Shown here one piece after another: positions 13,376 to 25,172 of a DNA stretch of 64,000 nt. Location: contig WTPW01000431.1 of the NCBI GenBank assembly GCA_009809945.1, forward strand, positions 166,888 to 230,887. Direction: 5' to 3'. Numbering within the stretch: the stretch's first letter is position 1; each line of letters opens with the position of its first letter. A program made the position numbers and the translations under genes. The stretch comes from Gigaspora margarita. Lineage: Eukaryota > Glomeromycota > Glomeromycetes > Diversisporales > Gigasporaceae. The notes beneath the pieces were generated by a model that saw only the letters and a program-made list of their open reading frames with translations, was not told the origin of the DNA and searched no databases.

Positions 13376-14660
13376 TATATTAATGCGAAGTGATAGTAAA
13401 TCACGTGAACGAAAAGAAAAACAGCTACATGGTGCCTCAACCCCTGCATCGGTATGCCCGCGCATGTGAAGAATCAAATAGCATGAGAAGTTTACACGCT
13501 GACTTGACAACACATGTCAATGGCATATGCATTGGCGCAATCTTAGGTGGAACAGGAATCGGCACTAAAAGAAATCAAATGAGTATATGATGCCGTGAAT
13601 GAAGTCACTGGACATCTATTTGTCACAATAACCCTGGCCCATAATGCAGGGTAATCGGTAGGTAAGTTTTTGGATTTTGATGAAGGAGGCGATGCATTTA
13701 AGGGCTAATGTTTAATTATATGAATATGAGGTCATAGGAATTGGCCTTTTAAATATGGTAAGGTTAGAAATTGTTCTACCTCTTTTGTCTTTGCTGTTAG
13801 CTCAACGCAAGTTTAGCTTTGTTGTTAAGCTCCTGCCCACCCCCTCTAAGATGGCTTAATTTGAAAAGGATTGTGAATTAGTCCACAGTATATGTGAGGC
13901 CCAGATTTTGTAGGTAGTTTATCTCATTAACCGTACCATACATACCGGATGATATGCAGTAATAGGATAACTGGACTGATGCTATGAAACATCTGTGAAT
14001 CACGTGACCAGTGAGACAAAATCCTATATGTGTATTATGTGTTGAAAATGGTCGAGTGACAAATAAAAAACAAAATCAAAAAGGGCATAAGCGGAACGAC
14101 CAAGACTCAAACGAAAAATTCTTGCGACCCACCCTACCCACTCCTAGATGGGAAACACCTCTTCACTCAGCCAGCTTAATGCAGCAAGCAGGAAACTACC
14201 AGCTGCTCCAATACCAACCCTAGTGCAATCACGACTGCTACTTTCGCGAGTGGTCATTGCCATTCTGGCCAGCTTGGCCAATTGCTAACTTTGCTATTCA
14301 TGTATTTCTGCTAATTTTTAATAAAAAATCATCCCAGCCTAAATTATTTGCCAGCAGAATCCAAACATTCTATAGTCATGTAATGTGATTTGTTTCGTGT
14401 AGTTATTTTGATTTTGTATTTGTAATCAAATTATATATTATTGTATATAAAATTATCAATTAAATATATATAATACAATTATAATAAATATAATAAAATG
14501 AAATAAATATGATTCTATAAAAAACATAAATTATCAAATAGTAATAGTGATAGCTCTATTGGTTACACTAATAAGCTTATAAAAAAAACCTGATATGTAT
14601 CTAGTTTTTTTAAAATATTGGAAAAAATAAGATATCTATTGGGTAACCGATATAAATATG
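13376..14660. other. GC-richer non-coding stretch of unknown origin
   Basis: Base composition shifts toward GC over about 13390-14340, beside a very AT-rich neighbourhood. Two short frames (66 codons at 13390 and 70 codons at 14011) match no family I know and have no supporting context. From 14350 the sequence is AT-rich again. Possibly the body of a SINE-like or older element. Confidence 0.4.
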
Positions 14661-14669
14661 ATCTGTACT

Positions 14670-15945
14670 TAGTGCTCCAAACGGGTCAGGTCGGGTCAGG
14701 TTATGAGCCAACCTGAACCCAACCAAAATTTCGGGTCGGGTCGGGTTGAAAATTTTCGGGTTAGAGCTTCAACCCGAACTGAACTCGACCTGACCCGACC
14801 CGACCCAAACCCGACCTGAAATTTTAGGACTAATATATTAAATTTTTTTAAAAAATGAATTTATTCGCCCTTTTTGCTCTTAAACGTTTAATAATTCATG
14901 TAATGATGGCCATCGAAGTTCGCTAATCAAATCTAAGCGTGGTATGCTTATAAATTCAGCGGGCTACTACACTAAGAATTGTGCATTGCATATTCAGAAG
15001 CAATGAAAGTTTTCTTTATTTTTACCAGTATACTATGGATTCATAGAATTAATATAAAAAAACTTTACTGATTTTGCCGTCGAGAAATTATTGTTCGAAT
15101 TTAAAAAAGAATTTAGGCGATTGTTAAAAAAAAGTCAGCAGTTAAGTTTTTTCAAAACTTTAATATAATTAGATAGGTGATTGCTGAGATATTTTCAGTC
15201 AAAAAAGTATATAATATTATTACCAGGGATTTTTAATTTAATCAGCTCTCTTCAATGAATCAAACTAATTTCAATACGTGTAATATTTTAAAGTAAAAAA
15301 TATAGTTGAAATTTCAAGTTAAGTATCGACAGTTTTTTAAAAAATATGATTTTCACGTTATACCCTTAGCGGCAGATTCTCGATTTTGATTGGCTAAGAA
15401 AAATTTGGCCTAATTACTCGAAATTCTACTAATGAAACCACAGAACCTATTAAGTGAAAATTGTTCCTGGGTCAATTTTACAATAATGCGGGATTATTTT
15501 TCAAAAATTCTATTTTTGTAATGAAAAAATCGAAAGTTACTAACGGCCGGAAATTAGTAAACAATTATGTAATGTGGGCCAAAACTTGAAGATCTGCGGC
15601 TGTTAACCAATCAAAATCGAGTGACAATTTTGTGTCGATCATTTGAAGAAATCTGATTGGTGCATACTTGACTGTCTTTTGAAGTTTTATTTAAAATATT
15701 ATTTAAAAATACATATGCACTTGCTATTAGAACCAAAAAAAAACATAAAATGCTAATTTCGCGCATCTATAAATTGGATAATTTTCGGGTCGGGTCGGGT
15801 TGGGTTTGGGTCGGGTTGATGTTCAACCCGAACCCGACCCGAACCCGACCCAAAATTTTCGGGTCAGATATTTATAACCCGAACCCGACCCGACCCGAAA
15901 TTTCAGGTCGGGTTTCGGGTTGACCTGACCCGATTCGGAGCACTA
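14670..15945. mobile_element. hAT-type MITE built from GGGTC / CCCGA repeats, 8-bp TSD
   Basis: The 8-bp direct repeat TCTGTACT flanks it exactly (14662-14669 and 15946-15953). The ends are TAGTGCTCC and GGAGCACTA. Both subterminal regions are dense in short GGGTCGGGTC and CCCGACCCGA runs that can pair within and between ends. TIR shape and 8-bp TSD are hallmarks of hAT elements (family knowledge). The middle has no transposase. It holds another inverted pair (CGATTTTGATTGGCTAAG near 15377 with its complement near 15602). Similar GGGTCGGGT hAT MITEs are known from other eukaryotes. Confidence 0.9.
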
Positions 15946-16171
15946 TCTGTACTGTATAGATTAACAAATGGTGCCCTATCTGCGCCAAAGATCTGTTTAT
16001 AATCGGAGACGAATCAGATACTTTTAGGCAAAATTTACCGGTAAACTTGCATATCCCTATAATGCAAATATAGGAGACCTATCGGGAATCTGCTAGTTAA
16101 CTGGTATAGATTCACTCGATCTGTGTGTATAATATATATTTAATTTTAATTTTTAATAGATAATTTGAACA

Positions 16172-17520
16172 GACTATCTTTCTGAAGCACATGCATCACT
16201 AAATAATATAGATAAGCTTCAAAGATTAGTTGCTAAAGTTCAAAAATCAAAACATCCATATGGCCAAGGTATATTAGGTTTAACATACAATATTTGGTCA
16301 TGCAAACTAGATTTATTAGAATATGTACAACAATCAGAACACTTGAAGAACAGTTAACCCAGTGATCGACAATCACATAAAAGCATATAATGACATCATT
16401 TGTTTACCAGAATTAAAACAAACTGGCCTAAAATACCCCTAACCTAACCCTAATTTAGCCCGAATGCTTATCATGTTATGTTGTGATGATCATCATGTGA
16501 TTTTGTAATGATTACTAGGTTAACTCTTCTTCATTCTACCCCAACAATCAGGTTAGTAATTTATAATATAATAAATTGGTATTTTAAAATTTTTATATTA
16601 ATAATTTAAATATTATAGCTACCTTTGCAAATGGACATATTATGATTGTATGCTTATCTGAATCACAAGCAAAAGAATAGGTAAACTTTAATTACTTTGA
16701 AATAGACTTGTCTTTTAAACATGTATAAGGTGATATCAATGAATTCAGAATCAATTGCTACAATGAAAGCTATAAAATAAGTAAGATTAAAAATTTTAAT
16801 TAGATATATTTGATTAATTATTATAAGAAATAATTAATTTAATTAATTTAATAATAATTTAGCACTTACGTATGCACGAGTATTTACAAATATTATGGAT
16901 GCTAATGCTTATGAGCAAATGTTTTTTACACTTTTAATTGGATTTATAATTTAACAAATGAATATCCAAAATTTTATCACATTCATAAAAATGGATGGAA
17001 ATGCATTATTGGTGACTTAGACCAAGCACAAGCCAAAGGATTAGAAATGGCATTATATAAATTAGAAAATTCTTTAAGTTGGGATGATCATCTTATACAT
17101 ATTATTAAAAGTTGTCGAATTCATTATAATCGGTATATATAATTTTATTTAATTTTATTCATATGATATAAGCCCATATAAAGTTAATTTTTTGGATCTC
17201 ATAACATGAGACAAAAAAAATGACCCGGCCTGCTGGATTTTTATTTAAAAATTTTATATGTAAAGTTATATAAAATTTTTAAAATTTTTAAAAATTTTTT
17301 TTGAAATCCCACCCGACTATTAATTGTCTTAAATCAATGTCATATAACTAAATTATAAAATTATAAATCAAGGGTACATATATCAATATATGTTATTTAT
17401 TATCTATTTGTTTAATCATATATATTTCTTTAAAGATTTATTTTATACTTATCATTAATTTAGAGGTTGTATTCATGAACGTATAACTCAAAAAAGAAAA
17501 TTATGAGAAAAAAAGTAAAG
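16172..17520 (+). pseudogene. MULE-like transposase, catalytic-region remnant
   Basis: Ordered coding blocks: DYLSEAHASLNNIDKL at 16172; FANGHIMIVCLSESQAKE near 16625, ending in a stop; YFEIDLSFKHV, the usual first-aspartate region of MULE transposases, near 16694, also followed by a stop; LTYARVFTNIMDANAYEQMF near 16865; and a longer block ending LENSLSWDDHLIHIIKSCRI. That last block contains GWKCIIGDLDQAQAKGLEMA, which fits the second-aspartate region of this family. An intron-like gap 17133-17463 then joins to GCIHERITQKRKL. Stops and a missing base mark it as dead. It matches the order expected for the C-terminal half of the remnant at 7905-9832. Assignment rests on pattern recognition, not a search. 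Confidence 0.6.
16352..16525. mobile_element. Small MITE, TIR AGTTAACCCAGT
   Basis: AGTTAACCCAGTGATC at the left is inverted as GATTACTAGGTTAACT at the right, with ATCACAT/ATGTGAT inside. It interrupts the transposase remnant between two coding blocks. No frame. Confidence 0.65.
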
Positions 17521-18863
17521 TTTTACAAAATGCATAGTGCAATGAATTATTTTATAAGTTTTCATTTTTAGGAGAACATTGTCGTTAAAGTCAGAGTTAG
17601 TTTTTTTGATATATTTAGTATTTAATTTATGTAGAGTTTTCTGTTTGAAACTTTTAAGGAATTAACCTTATGTCTATTTGTGAATAATAAACTAACAATA
17701 TGTTATTTTCTAAGAATAACATTTGACAATTATCAATTGTTATAAATTGAAAAGTAATACGAAACAGTAATGCACTGTATTAATGATAAGCAATGATTTT
17801 ATTTTACAAAACCAACAATTTTTTAAACACTATATAGAATTACGTAATCAATCATAGTTAAATCATTAACAATAATACAAAATTTTTATATAATCAAAAT
17901 TGAATCAGCTAGCTTATCGGAATTGAAGTAAAAAGGAATACCCCTAAATGAATTGCCGGATAACACCATTATTGGGCAAATTATCGAATACGGTAATTTG
18001 ATAAATGATTGGTGCACGTGCCGCAAAGCGGCACATGCTCATTTGCCAAATTGCCGTTATTCAACAATTTTTGCCCAATAATGTATACTTAATCTAAGTA
18101 TTTTAAAAAAATAATCCACAAAATATACAGAAGTCTTGCATTTTTTTTACGAGAAGAAAACCTCAACTGTTATGACAAAATCGCAATTACTGTTAATTAA
18201 TTCTGAATTTTGAAATCTCCGCATAGAGACGACATTAAACTCGTTTCTAGCATTTGATAATAAAATATTTATTTTATTTTTTTTTTTTAACTTTAAACTT
18301 TAGACTCGCCCGCATATAAATTCTGTAATCATAGTGTTGTTCACATTTAGGTGGCTAATAATTTCGATAAAAAACATAATTATAGGATTTTATCTCCTCA
18401 CCTACAACATAAATAAAACAATGAATTGATGTAACCTTCAAGATAATTTTTTAAACTAAAACAAAATATTAAATCCGCCAATAAGACAATGCTTCAACAA
18501 GTATAATAGTAATAAAGCAGTGTATTTGTCTTCCAAGTCTGTCAGTTCGAAATTATTTCGTACAGCGAACTTTATTATGTGTTGAAGCTGAAGATTAAAA
18601 CGATATGTTCACGAAAGGTACTTAATGTATAAATAAGTTATTTGGGTAATTTTTTTACTTGTCAATAGATTATATAGAAGAACTCGAAAACATGATTGAA
18701 TTAATTTAACTTTCCATAAGTCCCAATTCGTATTTTCGTGCAACTTTACATCTGTAACAGTAAGATATAGTAAAATGTTATTATTATACGCATAAATTTT
18801 TTTACTTTATCGTATATGTTAAAAAATTTATGATTTAGTATTATCTTTAATTCAAAAGTTATC
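17521..18863. other. Non-coding stretch upstream of the Sel1-kinase gene
   Basis: No gene seen. It contains one compact palindrome (listed separately). The last 80 bases before the ATG at 18864 are AT-rich and presumably hold the promoter; no specific element is identified. Confidence 0.6.
17968..18082. mobile_element. 115-bp palindromic element
   Basis: ATTATTGGGCAAATTATCGA pairs with its near complement ending GCCCAATAAT. The centre GTGCCGCAAAGCGGCAC forms a perfect hairpin. Arms diverge by a few substitutions. Probably a miniature fold-back element. Confidence 0.65.
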
Positions 18864-21513
18864 ATGGATGAAAAACATGATTTTGAATTGTTGCTGAAAT
18901 ATGCTGAAAATGGCAATTCTGAAGCACAGTTCTTGCTTGGAGCCTGCTACTTGAATGGCGAATACACAGAGAAGGATAAAAAAAAAGGCATTTGAGTGGT
19001 ATTTGAAATCTGCTGAAGGTGGTTATTCGAAAGGTCAATTTTATGTTGGGCTTTGCTACAGCAATAGCATAGGCACAGACAAGGATGAAAACAAGGCATT
19101 TGAGTGGTTGTTGAAATCTGCTGAAGGTGGTTATTCGGAAGGACAGTTTAATGTTGGATACTGTTACAGAAATGGCAAAGGCACAGACAAGGATGAAAAA
19201 AAGGCATTTGAGTGGTATTTGAAATCTGCTGAAGGTGGTAATTTGAAAGGACAATATAACGTTGGAGACTACTACAGAAATGGCATAGGCACAGGCAAGG
19301 ATGAAAAAAAAGCATTTGAGTGGTATTTGAAATCTGCTGAAGGTGGCAATTCAAATGGACAACTTAGTGTTGGAATTTGCTACGATAATGGCATAGGCAT
19401 AGACAAGGATGAAAAAAGGCATTTGAGTGGTATTTAAAATCTGCTGAAAGTGACAATTTGAAAGGACAATATAAAGTTGGAAACTGTTACTATGATGGCA
19501 TAGGCGCAGACAAGAATGAAAAAACGGCATTTGAGTGGTATTTGAAATCTGCTGAAGGTGGCGATTCGGATGGACAATTTAATCTTGGATTCTGTTACAA
19601 GGATGGCATAGGCACAGACAAGGATGAAAAAAAGGCATTTGAGTGGTTTTTGAAATCTGCTGAAGGTGGCAACTCGAATGGACAATATAATGTTGGAATT
19701 AGCTATGGCAATGGCGTAGGCACAGACAAAGATGAAAAAAAAAGGCATTTGAGTGGTATTTGAAATCTGCTGAAGGTGGCAATTCGTTTGGACAATATAT
19801 TCTTGGATGTTGTTACGATAGTGGCAAAGGCACAGACAAGGATGAAAAAAAGGCATTTGAGTGGTATTTGAAATCTGCTGAAGTTGGCAATTCGTTTGGA
19901 CAATATAATCTTGGATGTTGTTATCAAGATGGCATAGGCACAGATATGGATGAAAAAAAAGCATTTGAATGGTATTTAAAATCTGCTGAAGGTGGCAATT
20001 CAAATGGACAAAATAAACTTGGAAGATGTTATAAAAATGGCATAGGCAAGGAAATGGATAAAAAAAAAAAAAGGATTTGAATGGTATTTAAAATCTGCTG
20101 AAGGTGGCGATTTGAATGGACAAGTTAATGTTGGAATTTGCTACATGAATGGCACAGGCACAGACAAGAATGAAAAAAAGGCATTTGAGTGGTATTTGAA
20201 ATTTGCTGAAAGTGGAAATTCTTTAGCACAATTTAGTCTCGCAGTGTGTTATCGGAATGGCATAGGTATAGCTAAGGATGATAAACAAGCGTTTTTGTGG
20301 TATTCAAGATCGGCTGAAAATGGTAATTACAACGGACAACAAGAACTTGGATTATGTTATCGAAATGGTCGTCTAATCAAGAAAAGGCTATTGAATGGCT
20401 GCAAAAAGCGAAAAGCAATAATCCTGAAAAGATAGTTGATTCTGAAAATTTTAATGATTCATTGAAAAAATTACTATCTGATAATAATTTATTAATTTCA
20501 TGGATTCCATTTAATGAATTAGAAATTTTGGAAAAAATTGGAAAAGGCGGATTTGCAACTGTGCATGTTGCTTATTGGTTTCGTACGGTTGGTGACGATG
20601 TAATACGAGAAGTAGTCGCACTTAAACTATTTCATGAATCAAAAAAGAGTTACGAGGAGCTTATAAAAGAGGTAAATATTTGATTAGAACAAATTTTATA
20701 ATTTAGTTGTTATTATCATTTATTAATTTTATTATTTTAAAGTTAATTGCATATTCAAATATTGGATCTAAAAATCCTACATTTTTACAATGCCATGGAA
20801 TATCAAAAGATGAATACACGGATGATTATATTCTAGTTATGCAATACGCAGAAATGGGATCTTTACGTAAGAATCTTTACAAAATTGCACAAATGAAATG
20901 GGAGAAAAAATTAGAATTATTATCCTTTATTGCACCCGATCTTCAATTAATTCATTTTAATGATATTATTCATTGTGATTTACATAGTGGTAATATATTT
21001 CAAAAAAACTTACATAACGCTTATATCGGTGATTTAGGAATTGCAATATCAGTTAATAAAACCTTAGACAAAGAATCAAGGGGAATTTATGGGGCTTTAC
21101 CATATATAGCACCAGAAGTTTTGCAAGGAAATCCATTTACTAAAGCATCAGATATTTATTCTTTTGGAATGATTATGTGGGAGATTTCTTCAGGAAATTT
21201 CGTATTTTCCGACTATAAAAATAATGATTCAAATTTAGCTATAGAAATTTGTTTTAATGAATTAAGGCCAAAAATTCTTAAAGGCACAACAACATGTTAT
21301 GCAGAACTTTTGAAGAAGTGCTGGGATAAAAATCCAAATAACCGCCCATCTGCTATAGAAGTTTATGAAACTATTTTAAAATGGAAAAATAGTACTGAAA
21401 TCTTGGCTGATTTTTTAAGATCTGATGAAAAAATGGAAATTGAAGATAATGATTTTGATAATGTGGAAGATAGTACGATTTATACTAGCCAATTCATTAG
21501 TTATATTAATTAA
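18864..21513 (+). CDS. Sel1-repeat plus protein kinase, frame broken five times
   Basis: ATG at 18864 starts MDEKHDFELLLKYAENGNSE. About 14 Sel1-like repeats of 36 residues follow (pattern AFEWYLKSAEGG, GQYNVG, CYRNGIGTDKDEKK), then a kinase domain: glycine loop GKGGFATV (about 20536-20560), VALKLF lysine, HCDLHSGN catalytic loop (DLH instead of DLK), DLG for DFG, and APE. It ends at TAA 21513. An intron 20672-20742 (GTAAAT to AAAG) joins in phase 0. Four frame changes fall at the same A-rich codons of the repeat: near 18978 (+1), 19412 (-1), 19735 (+2) and 20060; a fifth lies near 20375. They may be assembly errors, slippage, or true decay. Sel1 repeats scaffold protein interactions and the kinase is presumably Ser/Thr or Tyr-like. 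Function inferred from domains only. Confidence 0.75.
20672..20742 (+). other. Intron in the kinase gene
   Basis: GTAAATATTTG donor and TATTTTAAAG acceptor, 71 bp. Removing it joins EELIKE directly to LIAYSNIG and restores the region between the kinase lysine and hinge. Confidence 0.8.
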
Positions 21514-21656
21514 CATTCATCCGAATGTATAATTACAGATGAAATTTTTTCTATCAAGGATATTGAAAAGTGAAGTAATAAACATACTAACGAATTTGAT
21601 CAAAAAAAAAAACAAATAAAATAAAAGAGTATGAGTACAAATAGGGATGTTATCCT

Positions 21657-22008
21657 GCTCCAACTGGTTAGTTTGTGCTAAAACAGGACCCTGGACATCT
21701 CTCATATAGGTTATAACTGGATTTGGGCCAATTTTGACCTAATTTGCTGAAAATGACAAAATCTATTTACTTTAATAACTTCTAATCCAGTGATCAGAAT
21801 TGAATAAACTTTTTTTGTTAGATGCGCCTCACTGAGAGCTTTATTTTAAAAAAGTTCATTCAAATTGGACCACTGGATGCCAAGATAATTGCCAAAAACT
21901 GTTTTTTGCTTCTCAAATTTTAGGTGTTTTTGCTGAAAAATTTCAAGTATGATCTCTATACTAGATGTTCAGGGTCCTCTTAAAACCTGGTGGAACTCTG
22001 TTTGGAGC
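21657..22008. mobile_element. TIR element with GGACCCTGGACATCT ends
   Basis: The left part has GCTCCAAC followed by ACAGGACCCTGGACATCT. The right part has AGATGTTCAGGGTCCTCT followed by GTTTGGAGC, its inverted counterpart. Inside, CCAGTGATCAGAATTGAATA faces TTCAAATTGGACCACTGGAT around CGCCTCACTGAGAG. This is the same plan as the fold-back elements at 10.1, 24.5 and 59.2 kb. Confidence 0.65.
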
Positions 22009-23104
22009 ATATTTAAATTAAACTGATTTTTGAACTCAGTTTATTAATAATTATGCTTGCATGAGCAGTTTAATAAAACCTGCTATTACTATTACTTTTT
22101 TTTTTGGCAATTATATCGCTATTACTTTTTATTAAAGCAAATATATTTAAAAATATATAAATTTTTGCATTATAATGTTATTGCATCTATTTGCTATTAT
22201 TTTTTTTCCATCCAATTTATTAATCTTCATTACAGTCAATAATACCTGCTTTAAACTAGATCTTACGTTCCAGGTTCAAATGCATTTTGAGATATTGAAC
22301 CTAAAGAGGTAGGTTCAATTGAATCTTCAAATGTATTGTCTTTGGTCCATCGAATAATAAAATTCAAGTATAAAAAAATATGTAAAAAAAAAATTGCATA
22401 TTTAGCGCTTTAAAATTTTGATCCGTTCATCCTTACTATATGTGCTTAGATAACATAACATATAACCTGTCATTTTCTCTGTAGTGTAATCATATTTTGC
22501 TACTTTTGGCATGTTGTGTCATTATTATGCAGATATTGACATATAAAATTTCCTTTCAATACCCACAAAAGGAAATTTTTACTCCTGCCATTTTTCTTAT
22601 ATTATATTGTATTATATTGTATTATATTATATTATATTTATTATATTTATATTATATTATATTATATATATTATTATAAAAAAAAAAAAAAAAAAGTTTT
22701 TTACGAAACATAGACCCTCTTAATTATATTATGATAATAAAAATATAAGATTTTTGACGTTTATATGTTCATCTCTATCTATATTTATACTCATCTTCTT
22801 GAGCTTTTTTTAATATTTGTTTTTTTTTTTTTGAATTTTTGCCGGTCTGATAAATTGATAATTGCTGATCATCAAAGGTCATAACGAAAAGACCATAGCG
22901 AAATTTTTTGTAAAAAAAAGTTATTTTTGTAACACATTTCCATATCTAAACATAGTAATACAGTAGTGTCATAGGAACTACAACGAAAGAATTGTGAACT
23001 CAGCCTCCTAAGCCCCCTGACCAACACAAATTTTAGATCCAGAATGAATATATTGAATGTGTAACATTTAGTAACTGTTAGATTTGGCAGGTGATAACAC
23101 AATA
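22009..23104. other. Non-coding stretch with AT microsatellite
   Basis: No gene seen. A TTATA-rich run lies at about 22598-22680, ending in a long poly-A. Short frames here are driven by that run. Confidence 0.6.
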
Positions 23105-23575
23105 TGATCGTTTCACATGACTAATAATAGCTTTAAAAGTTAATGCATCAGCTTTGGCCCAGAGGGATCCATATTGTTGTATTAAATTCAAGACAGACCA
23201 TCTAATGACGTAAAGAAATGCTTTAAATCTAATACACTAGCTTCGGCCCCCAGAGGGGGCCCAAATTGGTGCATTAAATTTAAGACAGAACATCTAATGA
23301 CAAAAAAGAAATGCTTTAAATTTATTGCATCAACTTTGCCCAATTTAGTGCATTGAATTCAGGATAGAACACCTATTGTCAAAAAGGAAATGCTTTAAAT
23401 TTAATGCACCAGCTTTGGCCCTAGAAGGGCCAAATTTGGTGCATTAAATTCAAAGATAGAACACCTAATGACAAAAAGCAAATACTTTAAATTTAATGCA
23501 ATAACTTTGGCCCGAAAGGGCCCAAGTTGGTGCATTAAATTTAGGACGAAACTTCTCATGATAAAAAGCTTAAGA
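23105..23575. repeat. Tandem array of palindromic units
   Basis: Five units about 80-100 bp apart. Each has a self-complementary core such as TTTAATGCACCAGCTTTGGC facing GGGCCAAATTTGGTGCATT (cores near 23140, 23221, 23316, 23401 and 23495). They are joined by a conserved linker resembling AGAACACCTAATGACAAAAA. The third core has lost its GGCCC/GGGCC centre. No CRISPR features. Confidence 0.8.
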
Positions 23576-24274
23576 AAAATTTTCTTTCTGAAATCAAAAT
23601 AAGAATAAAACAAATAAATCTATTACCTTTAGCATATGGGTGGCGAATCTACCTGCATAATTATGTTCTAGTTATATTATTAATAGATAGGATTTAGGTG
23701 TACTACCAGTAGTACTTTGTAGGGTTTCGAAGTTTGATTGGGTTTAATTTGAGTTTGATCAAACTCCAAATCAAACCAAATGCAAACTATAAATTTTATA
23801 AAGTTTAAAATCAAACCAAACTCAAATAAAAAATAATCAAACTCAAACCAAACCCAAATTTCATACAAAGTTTGATTTGAGTTTGATTTGAAGTTTGCAA
23901 ACTAGTTTGAGTTTGAATAATATAAATATATTTTTAGATTTTAAACAAGTTTCTTAATTCTTACTTTGTATTTAAGTAAACTTGTTTAAAATATAAAAAT
24001 ATACCATATGTTTCTGAAAATAAGCTACCTTTTTTGGATGATTTTGGACACTAAAAATATGGGATAGCTTATTTTCAGATATAATTAATTTTTGGGCAGT
24101 CACCAATAGTTGTTACATAGTAAAGTCTAATTTTACTATATAAATCAATTATTAGCACTTAAATAGACTTGTTAGGGAGACTCAACTACATATATGCTAA
24201 AAGTTTCATCAAAATAGGAGTACTTTTTATTATTTGACTTTTAATTTTAATTTTTATCAAATATATTTTGTTAA

Positions 24275-24806
24275 TTGATGATCCGGATAAGATCGGCACT
24301 ATTACCATATTGGGACAATAGTAAATTTTGGGGATAAGTACAATATAAACTTTTATTATATGCTGGAATCTGACATCCTTTGAATGAAAATATTTTTTTA
24401 TTAAGTTAACAGCTCATGTTGATTAATTGAAAGTTGTAGAGCTTACTGAGGCGCATCTAATGGTAGTTAGATAATTCAAATCTGCCTAGTACATACTGAG
24501 ATATTGCTAAAAAATGATTAGCTGACTATATAAAATTTCTAGTTTGTTTACATAGAATTTTATATAGTCAGCCAATCATTTTTTAGTGATATCTTAGTGT
24601 ACACTGGGCCGATTTGAATAATCTAACCACTATTAGATGTATCTCAGTAAGCTCTACAACTTTCAATTAATCGACATGAGCTGTTAACTTAATAAAAAAA
24701 TATTTTTCATTCAAAGGATATTAGATTACACCATATAATGAAAATCATAGTAATTTTGCCCCAAATTCTAATATAAAAATAGTGCCAATCTTATCTGGAT
24801 CAGTAA
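24275..24806. mobile_element. TTAA-flanked fold-back element, copy 1
   Basis: TTAA lies on both sides (24271-24274 and 24807-24810). The ends are TTGATGATCCGGATAAGATC and the complement of TTACTGATCCAGATAAGATT. The two halves are inverted over nearly their whole length, with centre about 24540. A related copy is at 58994-59534, inverted relative to this one. TTAA targets are typical of piggyBac-type transposases (family knowledge); no coding sequence is inside. Confidence 0.8.
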
Positions 24807-25044
24807 TTAATAAAATTTTAATCTCTTCATTGAACGTAAAAATTAAAAACTAATTAATAAAAAGTTCTCCAATTTTGTTGTAAATTTCAGAGAATACGTA
24901 TTTTGATCTTTTAAATAAGTTTACTTAAGCGACTTTAATTGATTTATTTAGTAAAATTTGGACTTTACTAAGGTAGACATGGGTATTATAGCGCAGTTAA
25001 GTATTTAGCTAATAATATATGATATTTTGACCAGAATCGAATGT

Positions 25045-25095
25045 TTTTAGTACCATTCAATTCGTCTCATCAAGACGAATCGAATGGTACCAAAA
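25045..25095. repeat. GTCTC hairpin, copy 1
   Basis: TTTTAGTACCATTCAATTCG, then GTCTCATCAAGAC, then the complementary arm ending GGTACCAAAA. Near-perfect palindrome of about 50 bp. Other copies are at 25808, 26353 and 27307. Confidence 0.8.
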
Positions 25096-25172
25096 TTGTT
25101 CAATTCTAATTACTAGATCATAAGATATTGTTAATTACAATATACAAATTAAAAAAGCTAAATTATAACACA

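Larger units (their letters stand above)
10577..16127. mobile_element. Possible large TIR element enclosing a satellite and an hAT MITE
   Basis: The left end CAGGTCGAATAAAACCATAT resembles the reverse complement of sequence ending near 16127 (CAGATCGAGTGAATCTATAC), with further matching of GGGAACT and GATAGGTCTCC-like blocks. If real, one 5.5-kb insertion separates the two halves of the transposase pseudogene. The left end abuts the preceding TA-type MITE, so its target duplication cannot be read cleanly. Confidence 0.35.

Noticed and set aside
13740-13860. tRNA-like or tRNA-derived SINE head (GTTAGCTCAACGCAAG)
   Set aside because: I could not find paired A and B boxes or a cloverleaf fold.
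18862-20003. Long minus-strand frames opposite the Sel1 array
   Set aside because: They repeat every 108 bp because they read the Sel1 repeat backwards; no independent start or motif.
23105-23575. CRISPR-like array (regular palindromic repeats with spacers)
   Set aside because: Spacers are conserved rather than unique, repeats vary, no cas genes, and the genome is eukaryotic.
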